Shown here: positions 32,121 through 42,416 of the stretch, in pieces
Layout of the letters: each line of letters starts with the position of its first letter
How positions within the stretch are numbered: position 1 is the stretch's first letter
Assembly (NCBI GenBank): GCA_963580285.1
Contig: OY757026.1
Location: 89,936,651-90,000,650 of the forward strand
DNA length: 64,000 nt
Source: Lucinisca nassula
Lineage: Eukaryota > Mollusca > Bivalvia > Lucinida > Lucinidae
Direction: 5' to 3'
Translations under genes and position numbers: made by a program
Notes under the pieces: model-generated
What the model saw: the letters and a program-made list of their open reading frames with translations, nothing else
Databases searched by the model: none
Told to the model about the DNA's origin: nothing

Positions 32121-34393
32121 TTAGAGGTAACCTTGCTGAAACATCAGACAAAACCTTTACTAAAATATATAATCTTTCTAACCGTAAACTTAATGATATA
32201 GAAAAAAGTGTCTTGTTGATGGGTCTCAAATTTACTCCCACACCTGAAAAAAGTAATAGTTCTGAACTTGATGATGATTTAAATGAATTCTTTCGAAAAA
32301 TAAGATTGCAAGAGTATTTTGATGGCAAAGAACAAACAGATATTTCATTAGTGAGAAATAAATCAAGTTTTACCCCTCCCAGTGGGCGTAATTTAAACCT
32401 CGAAACTTACATAACAACAACCAAAACGATATGTGATAATATTCCTAAAGAAAATAAAAACATACAACATAATGTTACTTTAGAGCAAAGAAAAGCAATA
32501 AAATCTCTGTCAGAAGACAAATCCATAGTAATCAAGGAAGCAGACAAAGGTGGTGGTATTGTGATAATGAATGTTCAATTTTACAAGAGAAAAATTCTAG
32601 AAATGTTAATGGATGAATCATACTATACATCTATTCCAGACAGCAATGAAAAAGAAGTATTTGCTAAATTAAAAGAACTGATAAATCTGTATAAAGATAT
32701 AACAATCCAGGAGGCAGAATTTTTACTTAATTTTGATTACAAAACAAGTACTTTTTATGGTTTACCGAAAATACACAAAAGCAAACTTATACAGAACGCA
32801 TGCAACATATTGAATTCCGAATATATTGAAGTACTAGATCCTGAAGATTTACAATTTCGACCAATTGTTGCAGGCCCAAGATGTGAAACGAGCCGCTTAA
32901 GTTCCCTTCTGGATATTTTACTAAAACCATTTTTGAAACATGTAAAAAGTTATTTACGGGATGATATAGATTTTCTTAATTTTTTACCTAAAAATATCCC
33001 AGAAAACACATTATTGGTTTCTTTTGATATTGTCAGCTTATATTCAAATATACCACATGAATTAGGCCTAGAAGCTGTATCATATTGGTTGGAAAAACAC
33101 CCAGAATTAATTTCAGAAAGATTTTCAAAAGATTTTATTCTTGAGGGTTTAAAATTAATTTTAGAAAACAACAATTTTTCTTTTAATGGTTTATATTTTA
33201 ACCAATCAAAAGGCACAGCCATGGGCACCAAAGTAGCACCAACATATGCAACATTAGTTTTAGGCTTTTTAGAAGAAACTTTATATGAAAAAATCAAACA
33301 AGAAATGGGTGAACAGTTTGGACAGTATGTAGAAAATCAATGGAAAAGATATTTAGACGATTGTTTCATACTTTGGCAAAGGTCACAGAAAGATTTAAAT
33401 TTAATGGAAAATATACTTAACTCTCTTCATAAAGATATCAAATTTAAAATTGAGGTTAACCCCGTACAACTACCCTTCCTGGACATATTAGTCATTAAAA
33501 CTGGAACGTCCATTTCAACAGACATATACTTTAAGGTCACTGATTCTAAACAATACCTAAATTTCAAATCTTGTCACCCAAAACACACAAAAACCAATAT
33601 ACCATTTTCCTTAGCTCGAAGAATCTGCACCATTGTTTCTGATAAAAATATACTTAGTTACCGTTTAAAAGAACTTGCCACCACTTTAACCAAACGACAC
33701 TATCCACTGCCAATAATAAAATCTGGAATAAATAAAGCCTTAGAAATACCACGAAAAAAATTGCTGAATGTAAAGGAAAAAGTGGAGGAAAATATAACTC
33801 CTTTTATTTCAACACACAATCCAAAACATAAAGAAATGTTTGGCATTTTGAAAAATAACATGAGAATTTTAAACTCTGATAAAACAATGGATAGAATAAT
33901 AAGCAACACCAAGGTCATAAAATGCAAGCGGCAACTCCCAAATTTAAAACGTATGTTAATAAAATCTCAATTCAGTGAAACAAATACCACCCCATCTGTT
34001 ACTAAATGCAATGAGCCACGATGCGGACTTTGTAATTTCATTATTGAAGGATCTTCCTTACAGTTAAATAACAAAATATTTCACGTTAAAGAAAACATGA
34101 ACTGCACTGTCAAAAATGTATTGTATGTTTTAGTTTGTAATGGCTGCAAAGAATTCTATATTGGACAGACAGGCGACAAACTTCGAAACCGACGGACAGT
34201 TCATGACCAACAAATAAGAGACCCATCAACGAGGCAACTGCCCGTCAGTTTTCATTTAGACCAATGTTCTCTAAACAATCCAAAGTTTTCCATTTTTCCG
34301 TTTTACAAGTTTCACAATAATAATGTTTCAGCAAGGTTATCCAAAGAAAAGTATTTCATTAAGGTTTTCAAACCTAAACTTAACAATCACTAA
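32015..34393 (+). CDS. PLE ORF2: reverse transcriptase with GIY-YIG endonuclease (intact)
   Basis: A complete 792-residue frame. Residues about 165-185 hold KEADKGGGIVI. RT motifs follow: FRPIVAGPR (281-289), SFDIVSLYSNIP (336-347, catalytic D338), KGTAMGTKVAP (399-409), YLDD (446-449) and PFLDIL (487-492). A cysteine cluster C665, C670, C673 precedes the C-terminal GIY-YIG nuclease: VLYVLVC (702-708), FYIGQTG (714-720), R724/R727 and H730. This domain order is diagnostic for Penelope-like elements carrying an endonuclease. The product should copy element RNA at nicked targets in the nucleus. The start AUG lies in a near-optimal context (ACCATGG) inside the end of ORF1, one frame back (-1), so ORF2 may be started independently rather than by frameshifting. 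This is the only uninterrupted full-length ORF2 in the window. Confidence 0.93.
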   Translation: MGKQVQQFDERKRWTNRRTCRFFSTGGPQLEQPDLIRGNLAETSDKTFTKIYNLSNRKLNDIEKSVLLMGLKFTPTPEKSNSSELDDDLNEFFRKIRLQEYFDGKEQTDISLVRNKSSFTPPSGRNLNLETYITTTKTICDNIPKENKNIQHNVTLEQRKAIKSLSEDKSIVIKEADKGGGIVIMNVQFYKRKILEMLMDESYYTSIPDSNEKEVFAKLKELINLYKDITIQEAEFLLNFDYKTSTFYGLPKIHKSKLIQNACNILNSEYIEVLDPEDLQFRPIVAGPRCETSRLSSLLDILLKPFLKHVKSYLRDDIDFLNFLPKNIPENTLLVSFDIVSLYSNIPHELGLEAVSYWLEKHPELISERFSKDFILEGLKLILENNNFSFNGLYFNQSKGTAMGTKVAPTYATLVLGFLEETLYEKIKQEMGEQFGQYVENQWKRYLDDCFILWQRSQKDLNLMENILNSLHKDIKFKIEVNPVQLPFLDILVIKTGTSISTDIYFKVTDSKQYLNFKSCHPKHTKTNIPFSLARRICTIVSDKNILSYRLKELATTLTKRHYPLPIIKSGINKALEIPRKKLLNVKEKVEENITPFISTHNPKHKEMFGILKNNMRILNSDKTMDRIISNTKVIKCKRQLPNLKRMLIKSQFSETNTTPSVTKCNEPRCGLCNFIIEGSSLQLNNKIFHVKENMNCTVKNVLYVLVCNGCKEFYIGQTGDKLRNRRTVHDQQIRDPSTRQLPVSFHLDQCSLNNPKFSIFPFYKFHNNNVSARLSKEKYFIKVFKPKLNNH

Positions 34394-34493
34394 CGGCACC
34401 ATTTTGCCGCATGACGTTTCATATTGTGTGCTGTGTATACGTCTTATCCGTTACTAAGTAACGTCGCGACGTAACGCCATTTTGTTATTGTAC

Positions 34494-34533
34494 TATTCCC
34501 CTGATGAGTTATAAACGAAACCGGTTGGGAATA
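34494..34533 (+). ncRNA. Hammerhead ribozyme motif, PLE copy 2
   Basis: Stem I TATTCCC (34494-34500) pairs perfectly with GGGAATA (34527-34533). The core CTGATGA is at 34501-34507. Stem II GTT/AAC has loop ATA (34508-34516), followed by GAAA (34517-34520), stem III CCGG (34521-34524) and TT with predicted cleavage after 34526. ACCGGT is self-complementary and too short for a monomer stem III, so a dimeric form is likely. Hammerheads in Penelope-like pLTRs are an established phenomenon. Confidence 0.88.
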
Positions 34534-34644
34534 ATATTATTTACTGTGTTTTCCGTGTGATGTCATTTCTCTTTTTTGTATAATTCACTTGCCTCGGTTT
34601 TTCTACGTTTTTATTGATATATATCCGGGACAAGGGACATCGCA

Positions 34645-35817
34645 ATGGGACAAAAACGCGTGAAAACGGACGATAGCAGCTCGGAAAATTCGCCGTCTGC
34701 GTCAACAGCTTTAGTGCAAGAGGAATCAGAAAACAGACAGTTAAGTGAGATAAGTACAAAATTATCTATCATTATCTCTGCCATTCATGAGCTTACCGCC
34801 GTGATAAAAGAAAGTAATGTGCATGGAGTCTCTGCTATTAACGAGGTTATGGCTTCAGAAATTTCTAATTTAATGAAAAGTGTGGACGAAAATGTGAAAA
34901 GTAGAGTTAATAGCGAAATCCATACACAAGATATAGAAATGCTCGAAAGCACCAATGTAAATTTTCTAGAAGCAGAAGCTATGAAAATAAAATCGCGCAT
35001 TGGCCAGATCTGGGATAGAAAACTAGGCCAAAGAAGAGATGCGTATTGGGCTTATGTACGCAACAGCGGAAATCTTCTCTTTCATCAGAAATGGATAGAA
35101 GGGAATCCGACAATTATTCCACGAAAACTTCAAAAATTTGAAATTAAATATGAAAATGAAAACCAAAGGCAATTAAGAGAGAGAGCCGTTGTTCAAGACT
35201 TCAGAATGGAAATAGAAATGGAAAAACTCAGGGTGGAATCCTGCAACGAAAGAGTAAGGAAACTAGATCAAGAAATGGAAGACATTATAAAAAACAAATG
35301 TACGGGACAAGTAGCTGAATTAGTGCTCGACATGTGGAAGAAACATGTCAAAAGAAATGAAGAAATTTCTCACAAAAGATGGCAAAGTAATGAGAACTGG
35401 CTCAAAAAGTATGAAGCAGAGTTCACCATACAGTATGCAAATTCCAGTCCCTTTTTCAAAGCTGGAAATGGCAACTACAAACAAATGCACCCACAAAGTC
35501 AACAAAAGTCATATGCCGATGTAGTGAGGGAGGCTCCAAAAAACCAAAGAAGAACAGATGAGAGTATCCATACTCTACTTACCCAACTTATTTCAAAACT
35601 TGATAGCAACAAATATCAACAAGAACAGCAGAGAGAACCAAGAAACAGCGGACGGTATCAACATCAGCAGAGAAGGGGGAGGATTAACAGTGATCACAGC
35701 TATAAAAGACCATGGGAAAACAGGTCCAACAATTCGATGAAAGAAAACGATGGACAAATAGAAGAACCTGTAGATTCTTTTCTACAGGCGGACCACAACT
35801 GGAACAGCCGGATTTAA
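34645..35817 (+). CDS. PLE ORF1 (intact, 390 residues)
   Basis: An intact frame starting 20 nt into copy 3 with a good AUG context (GCAATGG). The N-terminus is Ser-rich and low complexity (1-40), followed by a helical stretch (SEISTKLSIIISAIHEL, about 36-60). Residues about 80-240 are rich in Glu, Lys and Arg and probably coiled-coil (LRERAVVQDFRMEIEMEKL, then CNERVRKLDQEMEDI). The C-terminal third is Gln/Arg-rich and basic (QQREPRNSGRYQHQQRRGR), a likely nucleic-acid-binding tail. No zinc knuckle or catalytic motif is visible. An RNA-binding, particle-forming role like other retroelement ORF1 proteins is inferred. It overlaps ORF2 by 106 nt in another frame. Confidence 0.85.
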   Translation: MGQKRVKTDDSSSENSPSASTALVQEESENRQLSEISTKLSIIISAIHELTAVIKESNVHGVSAINEVMASEISNLMKSVDENVKSRVNSEIHTQDIEMLESTNVNFLEAEAMKIKSRIGQIWDRKLGQRRDAYWAYVRNSGNLLFHQKWIEGNPTIIPRKLQKFEIKYENENQRQLRERAVVQDFRMEIEMEKLRVESCNERVRKLDQEMEDIIKNKCTGQVAELVLDMWKKHVKRNEEISHKRWQSNENWLKKYEAEFTIQYANSSPFFKAGNGNYKQMHPQSQQKSYADVVREAPKNQRRTDESIHTLLTQLISKLDSNKYQQEQQREPRNSGRYQHQQRRGRINSDHSYKRPWENRSNNSMKENDGQIEEPVDSFLQADHNWNSRI

Positions 35818-38335
35818 TTAGAGGTAACCTTGCTGAAACATCAGACAAAACCTTTACTAAAATATATAATCTTTCTAACCGTAAACTTAATGATATAGAA
35901 AAAAGTGTCTTGTTGATGGGTCTCAAATTTACTCCCACACCTGAAAAAAGTAATAGTTCTGAACTTGATGATGATTTAAATGAATTCTTTCGAAAAATAA
36001 GATTGCAAGAGTATTTTGATGGCAAAGAACAAACAGATATTTCATTAGTGAGAAATAAATCAAGTTTTACCCCTCCCAGTGGGCGTAATTTAAACCTCGA
36101 AACTTACATAACAACAACCAAAACGATATGTGATAATATTCCTAAAGAAAATAAAAACATACAACATAATGTTACTTTAGAGCAAAGAAAAGCAATAAAA
36201 TCTCTGTCAGAAGACAAATCCATAGTAATCAAGGAAGCAGACAAAGGTGGTGGTATTGTGATAATGAATGTTCAATTTTACAAGAGAAAAATTCTAGAAA
36301 TGTTAATGGATGAATCATACTATACATCTATTCCAGACAGCAATGAAAAAGAAGTATTTGCTAAATTAAAAGAACTGATAAATCTGTATAAAGATATAAC
36401 AATCCAGGAGGCAGAATTTTTACTTAATTTTGATTACAAAACAAGTACTTTTTATGGTTTACCGAAAATACACAAAAGCAAACTTATACAGAACGCATGC
36501 AACATATTGAATTCCGAATATATTGAAGTACTAGATCCTGAAGATTTACAATTTCGACCAATTGTTGCAGGCCCAAGATGTGAAACGAGCCGCTTAAGTT
36601 CCCTTCTGGATATTTTACTAAAACCATTTTTGAAACATGTAAAAAGTTATTTACGGGATGATATAGATTTTCTTAATTTTTTACCTAAAAATATCCCAGA
36701 AAACACATTATTGGTTTCTTTTGATATTGTCAGCTTATATTCAAATATACCACATGAATTAGGCCTAGAAGCTGTATCATATTGGTTGGAAAAACACCCA
36801 GAATTAATTTCAGAAAGATTTTCAAAAGATTTTATTCTTGAGGGTTTAAAATTAATTTTAGAAAACAACATTTTTTCTTTTAATGGTTTATATTTTAACC
36901 AATCAAAAGGCACAGCCATGGGCACCAAAGTAGCACCAACATATGCAACATTAGTTTTAGGCTTTTTAGAAGAAACTGCGGCTCTTCTGTGGCGATTTAT
37001 TTATGTTGTTGTTTGTTACTTACTGTGTGTATCACTTGTGTCTTTTAATTTTGGATGGCCATATGGCCATTTTGTGGGAAAGTAACTGTCCATATGGCCT
37101 TCCTTTGTTTAGGTTTCCATTATGGTCTGGTCGCTTAATGTTTGTATTTCTTTCCCTTTGGTGTCTTTTATGGATGGAGTAAGTTAATTGTATCTATTCC
37201 TGATCTTTGTTTTACTTCTACTTTATATGAAAAAATCAAACAAGAAATGGGTGAACAGTTTGGACAGTATGTAGAAAATCAATGGAAAAGATATTTAGAC
37301 GATTGTTTCATACTTTGGCAAAGGTCACAGAAAGATTTAAATTTAATGGAAAATATACTTAACTCTCTTCATAAAGATATCAAATTTAAAATTGAGGTTA
37401 ACCCCGTACAACTACCCTTCCTGGACATATTAGTCATTAAAACTGGAACTTCCATTTCAACAGACATATACTTTAAGGTCACTGATTCTAAACAATACCT
37501 AAATTTCAAATCTTGTCACCCAAAACACACAAAAACCAATATACCATTTTCCTTAGCTCGAAGAATCTGCACCATTGTTTCTGATAAAAATATACTTAGT
37601 TACCGTTTAAAAGAACTTGCCACCACTTTAACCAAACGACACTATCCACTGCCAATAATAAAATCTGGAATAAATAAAGCCTTAGAAATACCACGAAAAA
37701 AATTGCTGAATGTAAAGGAAAAAGTGGAGGAAAATATAACTCCTTTTATTTCAACACACAATCCAAAACATAAAGAAATGTTTGGCATTTTGAAAAATAA
37801 CATGAGAATTTTAAACTCTGATAAAACAATGGATAGAATAATAAGCAACACCAAGGTCATAAAATGCAAGCGGCAACTCCCAAATTTAAAACGTATGTTA
37901 ATAAAATCTCAATTCAGTGAAACAAATACCACCCCATCTGTTACTAAATGCAATGAGCCACGATGCGGACTTTGTAATTTCATTATTGAAGGATCTTCCT
38001 TACAGTTAAATAACAAAATATTTCACGTTAAAGAAAACATGAACTGCACTGTCAAAAATGTATTGTATGTTTTAGTTTGTAATGGCTGCAAAGAATTCTA
38101 TATTGGACAGACAGGCGACAAACTTCGAAACCGACGGACAGTTCATGACCAACAAATAAGAGACCCATCAACGAGGCAACTGCCCGTCAGTTTTCATTTA
38201 GACCAATGTTCTCTAAACAATCCAAAGTTTTCCATTTTTCCGTTTTACAAGTTTCACAATAATAATGTTTCAGCAAGGTTATCCAAAGAAAAGTATTTCA
38301 TTAAGGTTTTCAAACCTAAACTTAACAATCACTAA
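35712..38335 (+). pseudogene. PLE ORF2 interrupted by an RT-A insertion (copy 3)
   Basis: Residues 1-422 (35712-36977) and 423-792 (37223-38335) are both intact. The 245-bp insertion lies between RT motif B and the YLDD motif, just after codons for FLEET. Read through, the insertion adds foreign residues and a stop near 37085, so the protein is cut before the catalytic YLDD. Outside the insertion only a few substitutions separate it from copy 2, for example one codon giving Ile for Asn near residue 387. Confidence 0.92.
36978..37222 (+). mobile_element. RT-A retroelement, 245-bp 5'-truncated insertion
   Basis: Comparison with copy 2 fixes both ends. It begins GCGGCTCTTCTGTGGCGATT and ends GTTTTACTTCTACT. 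ACT lies on both sides (36975-36977, 37220-37222), a possible 3-bp target duplication. It is the cleanest definition of the RT-A 3' terminus in the window and shows recent activity. Confidence 0.95.
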
Positions 38336-38435
38336 CGGCACCATTTTGCCGCATGACGTTTCATATTGTGTGCTGTGTATACGTCTTATCCGTTACTAAG
38401 TAACGTCGCGACGTAACGCCATTTTGTTATTGTAC

Positions 38436-38475
38436 TATTCCCCTGATGAGTTATAAACGAAACCGGTTGGGAATA
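38436..38475 (+). ncRNA. Hammerhead ribozyme motif, PLE copy 3
   Basis: Identical to the other two: TATTCCC (38436-38442), CTGATGA, stem II 38450-38458, GAAA (38459-38462), CCGG (38463-38466), TT, GGGAATA (38469-38475). Predicted cut after 38468, only 28 nt before the copy ends. Confidence 0.88.
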
Positions 38476-38496
38476 ATATTATTTACTGTGTTTTCA

Positions 38497-38680
38497 GAAG
38501 AAGAGGAAAAACCTTTAAAATTTTAATCTTCTTCTCCAGTCTTTGATATTTGGTATGAAGCTTCACTTTTTAGACCACTACCAAGATAATTGAAATTATA
38601 GCCCTGGGCCAGTAATGGTTCTCCCAGGGGCCCACTTGTTACCCTATGGATCGGGCCATCATGGCCCTCTTGTTACTTTT
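38497..38680. repeat. Repeat family K, right side of the PLE insertion
   Basis: GATATTTGGTATGAAGCTTC and AATTGAAATTATAGCCCTGG continue the units seen at 27980-28710. Confidence 0.7.
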
Positions 38681-39156
38681 AGAGACAGATAAGACAATTT
38701 TAATACTAGTATCTCCAATGAACTGTTTCTCCATTGTGAATTTTGCCTTAGATTAAGTCTAATCATTTAGTTCTAAAATTAGGTTAGGAATTTATTTTTA
38801 GCACTATGGTGTACAGGGATACTCTGTTGGGCGAAAGACAGGATTTTTAGGTGAGAAAATAAGTTCCGGCAGGGTAATATTTCTCAGTGGGAACTATTTC
38901 TCTTTGGGATATAATATCATTTTTCTTTTTCTTAGAAAATCCTGTATTTACTTGGTAAAAATTTAATAAACATATTTATTTCACAATTTCTGTGACATGC
39001 AATACATATATACATACAATAATAATTCATAGGAACGAAAGCTTACATTGTTGATGGGGACATTAACCCATTGTACGCTATTAGACTCTTCCACTGCCAT
39101 ATATTGGACAAGTCCATTTGTCATATAAGGGGGTCAGGCCTATTTTTTTCGTTTTT
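38681..39156. other. Unassigned AT-rich DNA
   Basis: No gene or element boundary seen. Confidence 0.35.
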
Positions 39157-39985
39157 ATTAGCTCACCTGTCATGTAATGATGAGGTGAGCTTTTGGGATC
39201 ACTTTTCGTCCGCCGTGCGTCCATCCTTGCGTAAACAATTTCTTCAAAAGACATCTCCTTAACCACTGATCACATTTTGACCAAACTTCATAGGAATGAT
39301 TCTTAGGCGGTTCCCTTTCAGAGTTGTTCAAATGGTTCCAGTCTGCACATCAAGGTCACGGGAGCCAACAACAGATTTTTTTTTAATGAAAACTTAATCT
39401 GAAACCAGGCCTTCGATAGATGGTGTGTAGCTTCAGTCTAGTGGAACTCTGCCAAGATTGTTCAAATTATAGTCCTGGGGCCAAAAATGCCCCTGCCTCG
39501 GGGCCCATTGGTTTAAGATAGTCTTACATAGGAAAAAGCTTTAAAAATCTTCTTGTCTGAAACCAGAAGGCTCAGGTGTTTGAGCAGAAGCCTCTGTGGT
39601 GTAGTGGTTACGCTACTCGCCTTGTAAACCAGGGATCGCAGGATCAATCCCGGGCTTCTACAGACTTTAGGATGAGTCTTTAAACCGAGGTCCTGTCTCC
39701 GTATGACCTTCGCTGTTGGTGGGACGTAAAACCCAAACACTCACCCACTCAGGTGTTTGATATTTGGTATGAAGCTTCGTCTTGTGGACCTCTATCAAGA
39801 TTGTTCAAATTATAGCTCTGGTGCCCCTTGGTTTTACATTGACTTATGTAGGAAAAATCTAAAAAAATCTTCTCCTGAAACCACAAGGCCCAGGTCCTTG
39901 AAATTTGGTGTGTAGCTTCATCTATTGGACCTCTACCAAGATTGTTCAAATTATGGCCATGGGGCCAAAAATGCCCCCGCCACAT
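39157..39985. repeat. Repeat family K, second locus (split by a SINE)
   Basis: It starts with the hairpin TAGCTCACCTGTCATGTAAT/GATGAGGTGAGCT, then AAGACATCTCCTTAACCACT, then units with GATTGTTCAAATTATAG and CCAAAAATGCCCC. Interrupted by the tRNA-derived SINE at 39584-39748. Confidence 0.75.
39584..39748 (+). mobile_element. tRNA-derived SINE (Thr-like head) with perfect TSD
   Basis: The head GCCTCTGTGGTGTAGTGGTT with B-box-like GGATCAATCC (to about 39660) resembles a tRNA with anticodon loop CTTGTAA, as in threonine tRNA (UGU). The body ends GGTGGGACGTAAAACCCAAA and then CACTCACC. CTCAGGTGTTTGA flanks it exactly (39571-39583, 39749-39761). A minus-strand copy lies at 62576-62738. Confidence 0.9.
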
Positions 39986-40420
39986 TGAACTTCATCTGCC
40001 GATCGGCCTCCCACTCTGCAAGTTGATCCAGGTCATCTTGTAAAATAAGACAGTCAGACGGAGAATATATACAGGACACATCATCAACAAACAAACTGAC
40101 TGATGTCCTGATATTAACAGTCAGATCATTGATGAAAACCAAGAAGACTGGTCCCAAGGACTGAACCTTGGGGGACTCCAGATAAAACAGGGACTGATCA
40201 GATGCTTGGCCATCAAGTACAACTTGTTGTGAGCACCAAGAGAGCCATGAGCTTATCCAACTATGTGTGGATTCACTTATCCCATAGTAGTCACTTTATA
40301 TAATAGCCCTCTGTGAGGTACCTTCAACCTTGTGAAAGGCCTTGGCGAAGTCCATGATGATCAAGTCAGTCAACTTAGTCAAGTGACCACGATTTATGAC
40401 CCCAACCAGATTCCCCATAA
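39986..40420 (-). pseudogene. LINE reverse-transcriptase fragment
   Basis: Minus-strand debris includes LIIMDFAKAFHKV (motif A region) and SLGPVFLVFINDLTVNI, then SLFVDDVSCIYSPSDC (motif C, FVDD) and DLDQLAEWEADRQMKFN. This is the usual order in CR1/jockey-type LINE RTs. It is frameshifted and short. Its relative 45429-45990 may be the C-terminal part of the same family. Confidence 0.75.
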
Positions 40421-40438
40421 TGTCATGGTAAAATTGAA

Positions 40439-40759
40439 CTACCTTATTCGACCTATTTACCGCACATGCTCCTATAAGCGCACACCCAAGCTTTTTCTGG
40501 AAAAAAATACACAAGCGCTCACTTTACAGTAACCCCCCAACTAATTCATATTGAGTTTTGCTGCATCTTTGACCCGGGGAAATCATATGTATATGTGGTG
40601 AACCCCTATGCTGAAATTCAACTCTATAAAATAATCATATCGGAAGCTTTTTTTTTCGAATTGAGTGTGCGCTTATTAGGTAGATTTTTCACCACAATAT
40701 TTTCATACAATTTTGAAAAAACTAAGCGCACGGTGCGGTAAATAGGTCGAATACGGTAG
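40439..40759. mobile_element. MITE with about 27-bp inverted ends
   Basis: CTACCTTATTCGACCTATTT and the partner AAATAGGTCGAATACGGTAG form imperfect terminal repeats (about 27 bp, extending through ACCGCAC). The 321-bp element has no coding capacity. A second, internal inverted pair (AAGCGCACAC / GTGTGCGCTT) lies inside. Confidence 0.75.
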
Positions 40760-41206
40760 TTGCATTTCGCAATACCTTTGACTTCAGAAACCATCTTGAC
40801 TTGTGAAGGATTGTCTTTGGACCTGTCACCAGTAAACATTTCTGATTCTGACAGTCAGCAAGAATGCCCAGAAATGCTATTCAGTCAGCAAGAATGCTCT
40901 CAAGTAAAGCTATACAGAACCAAAAACGCTGTCTGTTTTAACAAGGGGCGTAAGATAACGCTTATCTGTATATTGGTAAAATGGTTTGTTGTCACCATTT
41001 ATTCACTTCCCCTCTAGGGTTCGGACTTCAGGTGGGTTAAAACACTAGCATCTTTGCTTTTAAACATTAACTGACTGGTAATGCTCATGTCCGTATCTAG
41101 GCTGTGCCCAAGTTCATATTATTGTGAAATATTCGGCACTTGTGCATACGGCGGAGACGCATTCGCAACGTCGCAACGTCCTGCGTCTCTGCTATATGAT
41201 TTCACA

Positions 41207-41525
41207 CATCACGAAAACACGCCTATATAATTTTGACCCCCTTGAACCCCACTTTTATATAGTAAAACTGGGGTTTCCGGGGCTATACCTTATTTTTCTT
41301 ATTTCTGCTCTAAAATATAGATTGTGGGTACTCGTTAGAACCGCCTCGATGAGGCGGTTCTAGGGTACTCGTTAGAACCGCCTCGATGAGGCGGTTCTAA
41401 CGAGTGCCCACAATCTATATTTTGAGCAGAAATAAGAAAAATATCACAATTTTTTATCATAAAATTGTCTTTTTTTTCGGCGATAAAGGTGGCAATGTAT
41501 TTGTATAGGCGTGTTTTCGTAATGA
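41207..41525. mobile_element. Foldback MITE, family E, copy 3 with a duplicated hairpin
   Basis: The ends CATCACGAAAACACGCCTAT and TATAGGCGTGTTTTCGTAATG are well preserved. The centre (41303-41430) contains the GGTACTCGTTAGAACCGCCT hairpin. Its left half plus turn is repeated once in tandem (41337-41373, 41374-41405). Confidence 0.88.
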
Positions 41526-41529
41526 GTAT

Positions 41530-42400
41530 AAAAATTTAAAAGAGAAACGATAAGGAACTGATACAATCAGATACAATATCACTAGGGAAAGAGGTCGAAA
41601 CACGGAATGACGACAGTAAACAAAACGGACCACAGGTAAACCGACTCAGCAGCTCTTTCCAAAACAGGTGGTGACTCAGTATATCCATACCTAACTAAAA
41701 AGGAACAATATATATAACGGGGGAAAGAATCTGAATCGCCAACATGACAAACATTAAACTGGAAGGACAAATGTAACTAAAATTGAACCAAAAAGGGGGG
41801 AGAATAAGAATCATCAACATAACATGTATAATTAGGGAAATAATCAGAACCACAGAAACAAAACACGAAGGAACCACAGCAAAAGCACTGACTTGGAACG
41901 GTCAGTAAAAGTTACTGGTGGGTTTAAGTTGGCTTTACGGGATCCCAACCCTCACGTTCACTGTGGTTCAAACAAGTATTTGTTTGGTGTGCGTGAAGGT
42001 TTTCTAACTCTTCAGTGAATCAGCTCGCTAAACAAAGAAATAAGAATTAAAGCCAAGTTGTCACAAGGATGAGGACTCGACAGTAAAACACGCTGTGCCA
42101 TCCGGTGCTGAACACAACGCCACAGGAACACTGGAACAAAAGAAAACCAAAAGTAGAATCCCGTTGGACAAAGTAACAGACATAAAAGTTCCGGTTCCGA
42201 CCAACTAATAAATAGCTTTAAGCCAAAACCATCATGGAGTCTGAACCCCGATCCGCCGGCGCGCAATTAAAGAGGAAAGCATAATGTCATACCGTGATTG
42301 GGTCAAACACAATGCATGCAGACTGTTGAATAGCATTTATATTATATCCGATGCGTTTGCAACGTTAAATAATTTTCTGAAATTGATCCGAAAAAATATG
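41530..42400 (-). mobile_element. RT-A relative, diverged copy
   Basis: Minus-strand 3' region and C-terminal segment recognisable by AACGGTCAGTAAAAGTTACT, GTGATTGGGTCAAACACAAT and ATGCATGCAGACTG. It is clearly more diverged than the other copies and may be an older subfamily. Confidence 0.6.
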
Positions 42401-42416
42401 TTTGCCTTTAATTTTA

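Larger units (their letters stand above)
31141..34624 (+). mobile_element. Penelope-like element copy 2, 5'-truncated, acts as upstream pLTR
   Basis: It begins inside ORF1 at CGAGGTTATGG (matching 34845 of copy 3). It includes the rest of ORF1, complete ORF2 and the 3' UTR with a hammerhead, and ends TTTTTATTGATATATAT before the start of copy 3. In Penelope-like elements the upstream tandem copy supplies the pseudo-LTR for the downstream one. That role is inferred here. Confidence 0.88.
34625..38496 (+). mobile_element. Penelope-like element copy 3, full-length with a 245-bp insertion
   Basis: It starts at CCGGGACAAGGGACATCGCA after copy 2's 3' end. It contains ORF1, ORF2 (split by 36978-37222) and a 3' UTR with a hammerhead. 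It ends at TTTACTGTGTTTT, about 80 bp short of copy 2's 3' terminus, where repeat K resumes. From one predicted hammerhead cut (34526) to the next (38468) is 3,942 bp, or 3,697 bp without the insertion. Confidence 0.88.

Noticed and set aside
35712..35817. Programmed -1 frameshift between PLE ORF1 and ORF2
   Set aside because: GGGAAAAC is present but is not in the frame a slippery heptamer needs. The strong AUG is a simpler explanation.
29047..38335. Host gene cluster of three duplicated RT-like genes
   Set aside because: Inverted/tandem truncation, hammerheads and (TA)n tail show a mobile-element insertion.
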